Assembly: GCF_026151205.1 (NCBI RefSeq) | Contig: NC_087080.1 | Coordinates: 13,153,337-13,217,336, forward strand | Direction of reading: 5' to 3' | DNA: 64,000 nucleotides | From: Bolinopsis microptera | Taxonomy: Eukaryota; Ctenophora; Tentaculata; Lobata; Bolinopsidae | Shown: positions 32,721 to 45,262 of the stretch, piece by piece | How the letters are laid out: each line of letters starts with the position of its first letter | Position numbering within the stretch: the first letter of the stretch is position 1 | The notes under the pieces: model-generated | Seen by the model: the letters and a program-made list of their open reading frames with translations, nothing else | The model's database searches: none | What the model was told of the DNA's origin: nothing | Translations under genes and position numbers: made by a program

Positions 32721-32867
32721 TTAACATGCCTTAACGACAGCGTTTCCTCTTACTTACTGTATAAAAAATGGATTTACAAATCAATTGCTAAAATAAAAAA
32801 AAGTTTTAAAATAATGAAACAAAATTCTCGGATTTTTGATGTTTTGAATGCTTCTAGCGTCATATTA

Positions 32868-33115
32868 ATGTCCGTTCATAATTATGTCCGTTTATTTAAT
32901 GACCGTCTAAATAAGGTCCGATAAGGTAGTTCACTAATGTATTGGGACCGCCTGCAACGAAACGATATGACTGGTGTTTGTGACTAGTGAGTAAACTAGT
33001 TTCACTAATGGTATTGGGACAGCTGCAATATAACGATATACTGGTTTTTCGAAGTGAGTTACTAGTTCCCCAAATGGAATCGGACAGCTGCTATGTCAAG
33101 AAACTAGTTGTATGA
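32868..33115. repeat. GTCCGTT cluster, right, followed by a 70-bp triplication
   Basis: CGTTCATATTAATGTCCGTT and three further GTCCG words (32868-32930) repeat the left cluster in the same direction. Directly after come three copies of about 70 bases starting TTCACTAATGGTATTGGGAC and continuing AGCTGCAA.GAAACGATATACTGG (about 32935-33115). The same arrangement is at ~44510-44760 and ~56190-56415. One further TAATGGTATTGGGACAGC occurs inside each unit at ~22812. Confidence 0.65.
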
Positions 33116-33199
33116 AACGGTGATTATGACGTATTGAACGCACGTTCCAGTCCATTTTTGTAAGTAGACGTTATGAACGTTAGTGAACGTCAGTGATTA

Positions 33200-33690
33200 T
33201 CAAAAACAAAATTCATAAAATAAACTTTGAAATCACGATTTCCCCCAACTATAATTATTAATGAACATCATGAACATTTAATATTGTCCTCATACTCATA
33301 AGTCAATTGTTATTAGCATAATTGTTCGCAAATGCAAATTGATACCGAGAATGAAATCGGTCGCTCGCATTTCACATTCATTCACGGCTACGTATTGTAA
33401 TAAACTTATTAATGGGAAAAGCGAGCGACCATTTCATTCTCGGTATCAAATTGCATTGCGGACGTTCCCCTCATATTATTATCATTTTTCTTTTTGTTTG
33501 AAAAGAGAGACACATGGCAGCGGTTCACTCTACCCATGATTATGGTTTTGGTCAAATTATTCAAAAACAAAATTCAATGAAAATAACTTTTTGAAATCCT
33601 CGATTTCCCCAAACGGATAATTAATAAAGAACATCTATGAACATTAATGGTCCTCAAACTCAAAGTCAATTGTTTGTTAGCATATTTGTT
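33200..33690. repeat. Hairpin element between direct repeats at the unit junction
   Basis: An inverted repeat (arms GCAAATTGATACCGAGAATG followed by AAATCGGTCGCTCGC, about 33322-33470) lies between two direct copies of an about 135-bp segment. That segment runs from TATCAAAAACAAAATTCATG through GAACATCTATGAACATTTAA to GCATAATTGTT. The right direct copy is where unit 1 starts at 22028. Same layout at ~44840-45365 and ~56515-57015. Confidence 0.7.
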
Positions 33691-36600
33691 GACTAGCGGA
33701 GAGATAAAAGACTATCGTAGTAAACTCGTACTCCGTTTATAGATCAGATTGTAGATACCTATTTAAATATCTTCCACACCACAACTTTTATATATCACAA
33801 CGACTAGTAACCGAGTACCGAGATTTGGCTGCTGAATCGAAAACATCGGATATCAATATATATTTTCCTGTTAGCTAGACTAGAACTGAGTTCAATCAGG
33901 AGAATTAAAACTATAACTGAAAGTCTGAATTTCAACCGCTCAAGGTTGCTAGATGTCAAAAAATTGTTTTATCTGCCATTGAACCCTGTGATCCATCATG
34001 AAGGGACCCGCAATAGCCATTGGAGTCATAACAAGCAAGCAGAAACTGTTATTTGTCGAACGGAGTACGCTACTTGGACTCTAGTTCGCTGCTTCGACAA
34101 GTTCCGAAGTACGACAGGGGTGAAATCTGCGAATTTAATTTGTCGAATATAGTGGTGTCGGAACTAGAGTACGTGAATCCAACTGAACACATACTAGTAT
34201 AAATTTATCCATAACGTCAGAACGTGAGTTATTTTAGTGAACTATGGACAGAACATGTTTTTAGTGAACGTTCAGTACGTGCACTACAACAAGCAAGATA
34301 TACCTGGTATTTTGTGAGTACAACTGTAATGGATAAATGTAATTGAGCCAATAATTAACTAATGTATTGGGAACAGAGCACGTAATATTGACCCCCGGCA
34401 AAGAGCTAGAACCATACGCTTCATTGAGTCAACTGGAAGTGGAATCCAACCATTATTTAGTTGAAAAGTGATCAGTAGCAGGATCGGAGATGCACTGGTT
34501 AAGCATGTTTACATAGTTCTAAGACTCTTTTGTGATTGTAACCTAGTTTTAATGCTCGCGTGAGTAGAAACTAGTAGTATAGTAGTAAATCTTTCAAAGT
34601 AACGAAATATCTCTTAAAAGAGCGATCCTAGGCACCTTATAGATAATCAAAACGCATAAAAAGAAAACAAAAACATCAACCATCTTCAACTTCTTCCACT
34701 CCTCCCTATCTAAAGCTAAAAATCTAAGGTCTTTTCGAAATCAGTCAAATTCATAAGTCTAATATCAAGATTTCTACTAGTCCACGTCTTTTCGAATAAC
34801 ATCTCATAAGTTTAAACATGGTCTACCCCGTCCCCTTCCAGTAAAAATATCAAAATTTAGAGCAAATAACATAGAGTGGTATGCAGGTATCCTTCCTGTC
34901 CTCTAAGATATGTCCTAACATTCACCATCGAAACTAGAGGACTCTCACAGACAAGGGATGACATAACAACAGCAATAAAGGCCTCATTAGAAATAACCCC
35001 AGTTAGCCCTCTGATGTTTGAGATTCAACGGAGGTGTTTGCGATGACAATATCAGTTCATTCAACGAAAGCTAGTGGTGCAGCCCTAGGAGATTGCAGTT
35101 GTAGAGTAGTATAGAGACTACTTGGCCTCGTAGATTGATCTTCCTTTAGGCTGAAATCTTTGCTCTTCATCCAAACTTTCTGAAATTTACTAAAGGCAAC
35201 ATATACCAAGGAATAATTTCGATTCTTGATAAACCGTATAGTGCACATCAACGAATCCTAAAGTTTTGTAGAGCGCCACACTTACATCACCTCTATACAC
35301 TTTTCCAACAATCACCTTTGCTTTATAAACATGGTTTAGATCTGCTAAATAAAAAATGGTCAAATCCGTCCTTGGAATAATTGATAATGAAGGTCCCACC
35401 TCTTCAGCGGGAATATATCTTTAGCGAAGAAAGCATTCTTTGCGTGGAGCAAGTTCAGTGTTATTAAAGTCAATATCATCAGAGTCACCTGTTTCGAATG
35501 GCAGAAATTCTTCTGAGATAGGAAGGATTAGGGATTGGATATCACGTGGTAAGGTGTTGAGGATACTTTGGGAGAGTACAGATCGGAGGTGAATCAGTGC
35601 AGCGGCTTCAACAACAGTAAATAGATTACCTGATAGTGCAGCTCCTTGAAATGCTCCAGTTGTGCTTTGGAACTCAATTGATACAGTATTTTTTATTGAC
35701 TTTTATTTTCCAACACGTGTTTGATAATAGGAGCCGACCATCCTAATTTCATCACTATACAGCCAGCATTCTTCAAGAACATTGAGTACTGTTTTCTCTG
35801 CTGATGGTGGCAAAGGCACTTGACATGTCTATACTCATTCAGTGGTAGCTCCAAGCTTTCTAAGTACCACTGAGGTTAGCATACGTGAGACCAAATATAT
35901 CGCCACAACTTCTACCTCTCTTGTAAGCACTTTGCGTAGGACCGGTGTACTGATCTAGCTTGCCTTGGATCCGTTGTTAGGGTAATCATTGACATAATTT
36001 CTGGGCAGTTGAGAGGGTGAGAGTCTGATGTTTGCTGCTGGACCAGTGTATCTTAGGCTTTTGGAGTGGAGTAATGTTGCCTTTCCAATAGATGTTTATT
36101 GTGGTGTATGTTTCAGAAATGCGGTATTATACAGTCAGCATCTTTCTGAAATACACTTCGTTTTGCATACTTATCTATTCACTTGGGATTCATCAGGCCT
36201 AACCAGTGCTCTACCATTCTTCAAAAGCTTTAGCAGCTATCGCAACTTCAATAGCAGTATAGGTCACGCGAGGACCTAGGTTGATCAAAGAAAGTTAAAT
36301 AGGCTCAACTGTAGGTTTTGCAGTGAACTTCCTACAGTACAACTACAGCACTTTAATTCAAAATATTTCAAGCGTTCTCACGAGATTTAGATAGTTATCT
36401 GGGCATTAAATGGTAAGATACTGAAACACAGGTTGTACTTGGGATTAACTTATTAAAATGTCAAAATTCACAGAATTAAGGGGTAGTAAGAATGGTTTAA
36501 AGACTAAAGCCTTATATAGCTGATGAGATATTTTGTGCACAATGCTGTAGGCATAATTCGAACCGACAAATTATTCTTCTATTACTGATGTCCCCATTTA

Positions 36601-39600
36601 CCACTCCAGTTACCACCCATTTTCACCCTATTTACCACCCCATTAACCACCCCTTAAACCAACCCTATTTACCACCCCATTTATCACCCCACTTACCACC
36701 CCCATTTGCCACCCCATTTACCACCCCCAGGTACTCACCCCCTTTACCTCCCCATTTACCACCCCATTTACAACCCATTTACCAACCCATTTAGCCACCC
36801 CATTTACCATCCATTTCTATAAAGACATCCAGCTGATAGCCGGAATATCCTCACTTTCATATTCGATATCTGATAATATAGCGCTATTGTTTAACACAAT
36901 GCTGGCAAGCATTGACCGGTTGCCATGATTATATTCAGCAAACTATTTAACCCCCCTATCTAATCATACCCTATTGTTTTTCAGGCATTAAAAAACCTCA
37001 TCGTAAGTAGTCAGCGCAGGTATATTAAGTTCTAAACATTCTAATGTCAATGTTAAAGATGACATTGAATTCACGATGTAAATCTCGCAGCTCGGTGAGG
37101 CACAGTGGTGCATCCGCCGATCCTACGAGTTGCGAGAACATTATTTGATCCGCGCGACCCAGTATGCTTCGCTCTACAATAGATGACAGGAATAACAAAT
37201 AAAAAATAGGTTATGTGGAGGCTATTTAAGAAATTTGCGCAAATACGCACCAGCGTCCAGCCAGGTTTATACGGAAAATCGGTAAAAAAAAAAACCCTAA
37301 CGCCGTATTCAGGTGCCTTAAAAAACCATGTTAAATTGAGTTAGAGATCTGAAATTTTGCAGGGCGTCTAGACTTGAACGCAAATCCGACTGTAAATAAA
37401 GTTCAGCTCAGGAGTATTGGGTAATCGTACGTAGTGCGACACGTGCTCTAGTGCGAAACCCGTACTCTAGTGCGAAGTCCGACAAAAAAACACCCTCTAG
37501 TCGCACTACTGTACGTGTCCGCACTAACGACCAGGTAGCGTACTCTAGTGCGACAAAATATCCTGACTTCTTTCCAAGTTTCAGTCACATCCATCCTTCG
37601 TATGGACCCAATAAGTATTCTCCAGGGTCGGTTCACTCACTTATTTCGAAGTGGATCCATGATCATAATTCCCTTTCGGGTCAGTTCAAGCCACGAAATG
37701 CCACTTAGGCAGTTGTGATCCACGAGCAATTGATCCTCATTCCTATCACAGCGCATCGTATGAAGGTATAACACCGATTGGGAGATACAAGTTCATAGCT
37801 TGGGACCATTAAATAAGGTCACGATATTCTATCCAAATCATCGAACAACATCAACATGTTCTTATTCATCACCTTCATACTGTACGACACTACTGGTTCA
37901 AGAGACTATCCCATGACGGATACTGCTACTGCCTGGATAAGAAACGCGTCGCAAGACCGCTGGCGCTGCCCCTGAGAAGACCTCTCCGGACGTCCTCAGT
38001 CTGACGAAACAACACTAACTGTGAGTCTGTCCTGGAGCGCAGATGAAAAGCAACCCTTCCCTCAGAATTGGATTCCTTTGCTGCCTAGTGCCTACTACGA
38101 ACTTACCTGGGTCGGAACACAATTCTCCTCTCCCCCATGATAGGCTTGCACCACCCTACTATCTGCGATTTATCGACGTCCTGAAGAAGGAGCAGGATCT
38201 AAACCCAATAAGATCACCCAGAAGAATGAAGATGCTCAGACAACTCCCTCCTCGCCGACGAAGAGTGACTGGATTACGACCGTGCTTGAAACGCTGTGAT
38301 GTGTACTACGATGATTATGACAGAATGATTAGTTGAAGTGTGTTGGAAACCATGACAAAAGGATTACGCGGTTATTTTTGCCAACAATCCAGGCACGCGC
38401 GACAAGCCAAACAAGGCTAATTTCGCGGCTAATACGCGGCGGGAATTTCGAAAATCGCGGCATATCGCGGCCAAAAAAAGAAAAATTCGCGCGAATTCGC
38501 GGCAAAAAAATAATGTATTTACAGTGCTTAGTTAGAGTTCACCTATCCTTTGACTATTCCTATTTGATCGCTCCTGCCATGAGTATGTGACTTGATCTCA
38601 TTATATGATCTGATACAGGCAGATGGGGGTCCCAAAAGACCAAGAAGCTGCCATACCTTTTGACAAAGATCCAAATGTTGCAATTCATACGTACTGTATG
38701 ACATATCTCGTAAATCGATACTATATAATTTCACAGACGACAGGAGACATCATCATGAACGACCATCTACACTTCACAACTATAGCAAGGAAAACTACGA
38801 ACTTTTCACCAATTCCCCATATCACTACCTATCTAATCCCCATCTTGTTCCAACCATACCCCTTGAAGCATACGTCAACCTGTAACGACATCCTTACCCC
38901 TGCCACCATGCAACGAACCTTCTAGAAGTTCTAACCACATCCCGACGCGAGAAGCCCATGATTGTTCCTTATGTGGTCTAGCAGACGAGATTACAATTAC
39001 GATGCTCGCCAAAATAGCTTCCCATTGTCATCATCAAACGATGATTTTCCAAATTCAGCACTACAACTGCTCGGGAAGCTGATACTTTGCCCTTTTAGGC
39101 CGTTTCGAGCGTTGCTAGACAAGGGTCGAGCCGTTGTCGCAGGCCGTTTTGACAAAGCGGTCCAATATAACAAGCGAAATAACAATATCAAGCGAATAAC
39201 GATGACGAAATATCTGACAAGTGACGATTCAATAACAACACTGATTATAACATACTGTCGATTTCTTAATCCACTTGTATGTCTTCTGGTCAACTTTGTC
39301 GTTGTCAGTTTTTTATGTCTACTACTGGTCAACTTTATGTCGCGGTCAACTTTAATGTCGTTTGTCCAAGTTTTATATTGTTCGTTGGTCCAACCTTATG
39401 TCGTCTGTCAAGTTTTATATATGTCTACTGTCAACTTTTAATGTCCGTCTGGTCAAGTTTTTTTTGTTATAAATGTCTACTGTCAACTTCCATAGACGAT
39501 CTCGGAAGGAGACTCCCCATTCGCAATACGGTGCTCGGAAGCGGAGCGCCGCCATCAGAGATTACGATCAACGAGAAATGACCCGGACAGAAATTTTCTA

Positions 39601-42600
39601 AGTCTCAAATTTTTCAAAGCGTATTTTCTGGAAACTACTTTTGTTTCATGTTTTCATGCTACCCTGATTCATTCCTTCGAGCCAAAAAATTAAATTTTTC
39701 ACGTTTCAAAGTCACACAGTACCCTTCCGATACACGATTTTGGACCGAGGAGCTCCCTTGTAATGCGATCCGGAGGCAGGGCCTCCCCTTCGCAATACGA
39801 GCTCGGACGCGGAAGCTCCGCCTTCAGAGATCTACGTTCGAGAACTAATGACTCGGCACAGAAATTTTCTGAAGGTCAAAATTTCTACCTCAACAGTTTT
39901 TCTGGAAACACTCTACACTTTTGCGTTCATGTTTTCATGCTACCCCTGATCATTCTCATGAGCCGAAAATATTTTTTTCGGTTGTCAAAAAGGTCACACA
40001 TTACCTCCCCTCGATACACGATTTTCGGACTCGAGGGCTCCCCTTGTAATGGCGATCGTCGGAAGGCAGGCCTCCCCTTCGCATACGGAGGCTCGGAACG
40101 CTCCCGGAAGCTCCGCATAAGAGGTACGTTATCGAGAATGTACAAACAATCGGAACTCACGGAAGGCTGTAAGTGTAAATGTGATAGTTTCTATTATACT
40201 TAATACTTGTAGAAAACGTGACAGTGGCTCGCAGATTTTATGGAAAAATACGCAAACTTGGTCCTCAAGATCCATAAAGGGAAAATGCACAATTTTGGTC
40301 TTCAGATTAAAGGAAACAGTGCGGCGAGATTTTTCGCGGAGGAACTGATAAAAATCGCGATGTGTCGCGAGAATGGGAATTTTCGCGATCTGATCGGCGG
40401 AAAACGTAAATAAACATTCGCGATTTGTCAGCGGGAGAATGGTAAATTTCGCGGTTCGTACATTAGCCGCGAAATCCTTTTGGTCCCTGCTGGGAGGGTT
40501 TTCCTAAATCGTTACATAGGAGATTAGTGATCGGAGTTAACGAAAGAAGCCGAATTCTTAGCTCAAGACGGAGCCTGACTCCAGAAGACGATTATTGAGC
40601 GTTCACAGAGGATAACAATCTGTAAAACCCAATTTTGAGCTGAGATAATATGTGCTGATTGGGAAATGGAAGGATGTGTGTCTTATTTGTACGTAATCTA
40701 GGACTATAAGCCCATGAAAGATTTACATAAATGGCGAGAATGGTCAATGTGGCTTAAAAAAAGCCACTAATAGATCAAAAGCTGAAAATAAAAAAATATC
40801 GCAGGAGTTAAATAGTCTTATTATGAAGAAAATGTTGGCAGATCAGTAACACGCTGAGGTAAGAAAGAGACAAGGAACAAAACGCAGAGCACGTGCACCT
40901 GACAGTTAAAGTCAAAATAATGGGTTGTGGGGAACACGGAAACTTACCGTAGAAATGGGGGAAATTCGCCATGTTTTACAGCTATTTCATGTTATTTAGA
41001 AAATACGAACAGAGTACTTGAAAAAGTTTATAGCTCATATGAACAGGATTGGTAAAGCAAATGTTTTCGTATGAACCACATCAGCCAGGTCATAAATAGT
41101 CATGCTCAGAGTGCGGTGCCACTGAAATCAGGGCGAAGTTACCCATGCAATATGAGGGGTACTCGCCATTCTGAAACTGTATACAATATTCGTTGCTTAA
41201 GCACCATACACTCGACAAACGCAACTAAATACTTTCCTCTGATATACCTGCCAATTTTACTTATCTAGCTCGTAGCCTGCGTGTTACAATGGGCAATTTG
41301 GTCGCCGGGGTAACATCGCCATGCTGCGGTCACATCGCCCGGGGGATGACAGTAAAACATGAGCTAGTCGAGAACTTCGCCAATACAACGTTGCGTCGAC
41401 TTGCCAGCCGCGCGCGCGAATTTCTCGCGCCAAACTTGCACGAACAGATGGGATCAGAAGAAGGGGAACTTCGAGCCACACACAAATTTGATAACTTTAT
41501 AATACCGTTCTGTGTGCATCATTGCAAACTATATGAGCCCTTAACAAATGAACAAGACATATGCGTAATGATGTCACACAGAATTAATTAAGGAATATAA
41601 TTGTAAAATATGGGAAATTGCAAGCAGGAAATTTTAGCCACTTTATAGAAATATTTCATGTGCCCTGAGTTTGAATAACATAGAACACGTTTATTTTGAA
41701 TAGAATACTTTATAACCATGTGTGTTCAACACAATACTATACAATAACTCGATCTACCTAACAATTCAAAACGTAAAATGATTATTTGAAAAAATAGTGG
41801 CCGAGTCCCCGACACGGCGATTTACCCCAATCTACGGTATCTAGTGATATTGCGCAAGATAACTGCAAGTAAACATTCAGAATTAATATGAAAGAACGTA
41901 CCTGTGTGGTTCCAGTTCATCCATCATCATCATCAGGGTCTCTGCCCAGAAATAAACATACCAAGACCAAAGTTTTACAATTCCATGCCCGGAAGGTAGT
42001 TCAAATTGAAAACCTTAAACAAGAAACTGGAATAACCAATTACGTCGGAACTCGGAGCGCATTTCAATAAATTCGCTCGTTTAAAATAACAAATGTGTGT
42101 TTTGTAGGTTTAAACACAATGACACGAATACAATTCGCGTGAGAAAAAAAACGCGAGACGTACATGTCGATCAAAAGTAGACATTCGCCAGCAGGCCAGG
42201 GGACATGGCAGTGATGAAAATACACATAGTCATCGCACCAGTTTGTATTGAGGGGCCAGTAGTGCACTTATCTTGCTTGTGATAAATTGTGACCTACGAG
42301 ATGAGAAGTGGTCACGTGACTATAATGGTGGTCACGTGACCGATCATTCTGATTCAATACTGGACATAACGTAATCCATTGTGTCAGCGTTAATCAATCG
42401 CATAAATCGAAGTGGATTGGGAATGGCGGTTTGATATTGATTTGCGGTTTGAAGCGGTGATCGAAATTTGATCATACCGAGATCATCATCTCAAGAGGCT
42501 AACTCCCATGCCGTCTTGACGCCCACAGTAACTATACATACCTTATCTGACCTAATTTGGACGACATTAAATTGAACGCTGGAGGCCCTAACGTTCATCC

Positions 42601-45262
42601 TTAATGTCCGTTCAACTTAAGTCCGTTCAAGTAAATCCGCCAAAGTTAAAGTCCGTTGAATTAAACAAAAATTCTAACCTTTTTGAGTTTCAGAATATGA
42701 CACTATGAGAACTTTTTTTCGCCGTAAGTTAACGACGGAAAGGTTCTCCTTGTCTGCTGGATGCACAGAAAACTCTACTAGCATATGAATTGTTTCCAAG
42801 GGCCCACTGTGGCTGAAAAGTCAACGAAATTAATGGCACTCAACAGAACATAGTTTATTGTGCTAGTCCTCCGCCAACATAACAACTTGTCTTCCAGCCC
42901 CCAAGTCTAATATACTGTAAATCGTGTAGCAAGGACATTATTCCGACGTTTGTTATAGTTTCATATTACTCAGGGAGGTAATGAAACGTGCCTAGGAAAG
43001 CTTCACGTAATGTTAAGGTTAAACCTAAAGTTGTCCTAAATAAAACCAGCTTCACCCGATGGCTTGTTAAAAGTTAACACTAAAATGCAAACCGGATAGT
43101 TTGATAAAAAAGGTTTCCATAAAACTAGAAATCACTGATGCCTTTAAGCATGGAACTATTCCATGCACGAAAACCCATTTGATGAAGATGAGAATAATGG
43201 GTATTAGTCTCTGATCTTGTACACATACTTACTTTGGTACTTTTGTTGTGTTATCTAGTAGCGAGAGGAAAGGGTCATCAGATTTCTGACCACCTCGAGG
43301 CGAGTAGTCTACCAGGGAATTAGACAGCGCAGCTATAACCAGAAGCGGACGTTGTTCCGTATCAAAGCAATAAACTAGGACAAACTAACTTTAACCGACT
43401 CAAAAGTAAGCTTCAGCTTTACTAATATCGGCACTTTGTTCCGCAGTTTGGTCCTCTTATCCAAAGGCGCTGTCATAGACTGTCGGTTGCTCGAGGAACT
43501 CACCTAGAACAAGGGAAGGTAATGAATTGCTCCGGGTACCATGTCTGTCTGATGTGTTTGTGAACCTTAAATTCTGCAATTGGGGACAACAATAGGAAGG
43601 ATCCCCCCCTTCCACGATCAGCAAATATGTACCGTTTCCCTTCGGCGCTGCAGTGACATTAGCTTAGATGTGAAAGCCTCTCCCAGTAGTTCATATTTTC
43701 CAGACCGCAAATACGATCGGTAGAATGTTCGCTGGACCCCCCCAAAGCTGGATCTCAGTCACCTAACAGGTCCCATAGCGGACAACCGTACTCTAGTAGG
43801 CTTTGACCAAAGACTTTATAAAGGGTAGTCATTACGGTCCATATCACAGTTTTGAAGACACTAACGTTAAATAGTAATACAAGACAGTTTGCTTCTAGAC
43901 ATTCTTGACCATATTACCGTTCTGTTTGGCCCAGTTCAGATCGCTGATACCATTACTTCGTGTTTCTCCTAACGTTCTCAACGGATGTAGTATTTCCTCG
44001 CTGGAGACCTGTTAAAGTAGAGTTATCCACGTAAAAAGGGAGTTCCGAAAAGTTATCTCTTTCTGTTGTGGAGAATGATTCAATTAGCTCAAACATCTGT
44101 TCGTGGAGCTTCATGTTGTTGCAGCGTGACCAGGTCGAGGAAAACCGTAAGATCAGCCTGAAGCCAGCAACAGGTCCCTCAAAGCAATCGATACGTTTTG
44201 GAGACCCGAAGTATCGCAGCAAAGAAGCTTACCCTAGAAAAGGGAACAGCTACTCTAGATCGTTTAATAAACAAAATAACAATACTGGTCCGAACACACT
44301 TTCCCAGAGGAACACCACTTAGAAACCCTGCACTGTCCGATGAACACCATTTTTTAAACATTTTTACTGCTTAACGACTGGCTTTTCTTACTACTTGTAT
44401 AAAAAATGGATTTTAAAATCATTGCTAAAAAAAAAAAAAGTTTAAAAATACTGACACCAAATTCGGATGTGATTGATGGATTTGAATGCCTTCTCTAGCG
44501 TCATATTAAAGTCCCGTTCATAATTATTGTCCGTTTATTTAATGTCCGTCTAAATAAGGTCCGATAAGGTACGTTCACGTAATGGTATTAGGGACAGCTG
44601 ACAACGAAACGATATACTGGTTTTGTGAATAGTGAGAAACTAGTTCACTAATGGTATAGGGACAGCTGCAAAAGTAACGATATACAGATTTTTTCTTGAA
44701 TAGTGAGTTACAGATCACAAATGGTATCACGGACAGCTGCTCTGTCAATATCTTAGTTGTAGTTGAACGGTGGAGTTTTTACGTATTGACGCACGTTACC
44801 AGTCATTTTGTAGTAGACGTTATTGAACGTAGTGAACGTCATTGTATATCAAAAACCAAAATCATGTAAATAGAACTTTGTTGAAATCTCTCGATTTCCC
44901 CAACAGATAATTATAATGAACATGCTTGAACATTTAATTGCACTCATACTCATAAGTCAACTTGTTTAGTTAGCATAATTTTCGCCTCCAAGCCACAACT
45001 GATACCGAGAATGGAAAGCGTCGTCGTTTACCCCATCATTTCACGGCTTTACGTATTGTACAAAGCGCTTATAGAATGGGAAAAGCGAGCGACCGATCTT
45101 TCATTCTCTCGTATCAATTTGCATGTTGAGCGGACAGGTTCCTCAAATTAGATATCATTTTCTTTGTTTGGAAAAGAGAGACCACTGGCAGCGGTTCACT
45201 TCTACCCATGATTATGGGTTTTGGACAAATATCAAAAACAAAATTCATGAAAAAAACTTTTT
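33588..45262 (+). repeat. Macrosatellite unit 2 (about 11.68 kb)
   Basis: Same order of parts as unit 1. LINE RT-A is at ~34880-36450, the 12-bp minisatellite at 36592-36815, the right TIR block at ~37430-37560 and the FLYWCH remnant at ~37850-38340. The CAGGGAC element spans ~38350-40489, the TACCGTAGA element ~40943-41842, the E-box pair 42312-42342, LINE RT-B ~43270-44370 and the closing hairpin ~44985-45135. Confidence 0.95.

Larger units (their letters stand above)
22028..33587 (+). repeat. Macrosatellite unit 1 (about 11.56 kb)
   Basis: First complete unit. Its left edge is where similarity to the later copies begins (TGAAATCT.CGATTTCCCC at about 22028). Anchors such as GAGTACGCTACTTGGACTCT recur at 22505, 34062, 45786 and 57400, giving periods of about 11.56, 11.72 and 11.61 kb. 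The parts listed below are given in unit 1 coordinates. Differences between units are dominated by 1-base insertions and deletions, frequent at homopolymers. Confidence 0.95.
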
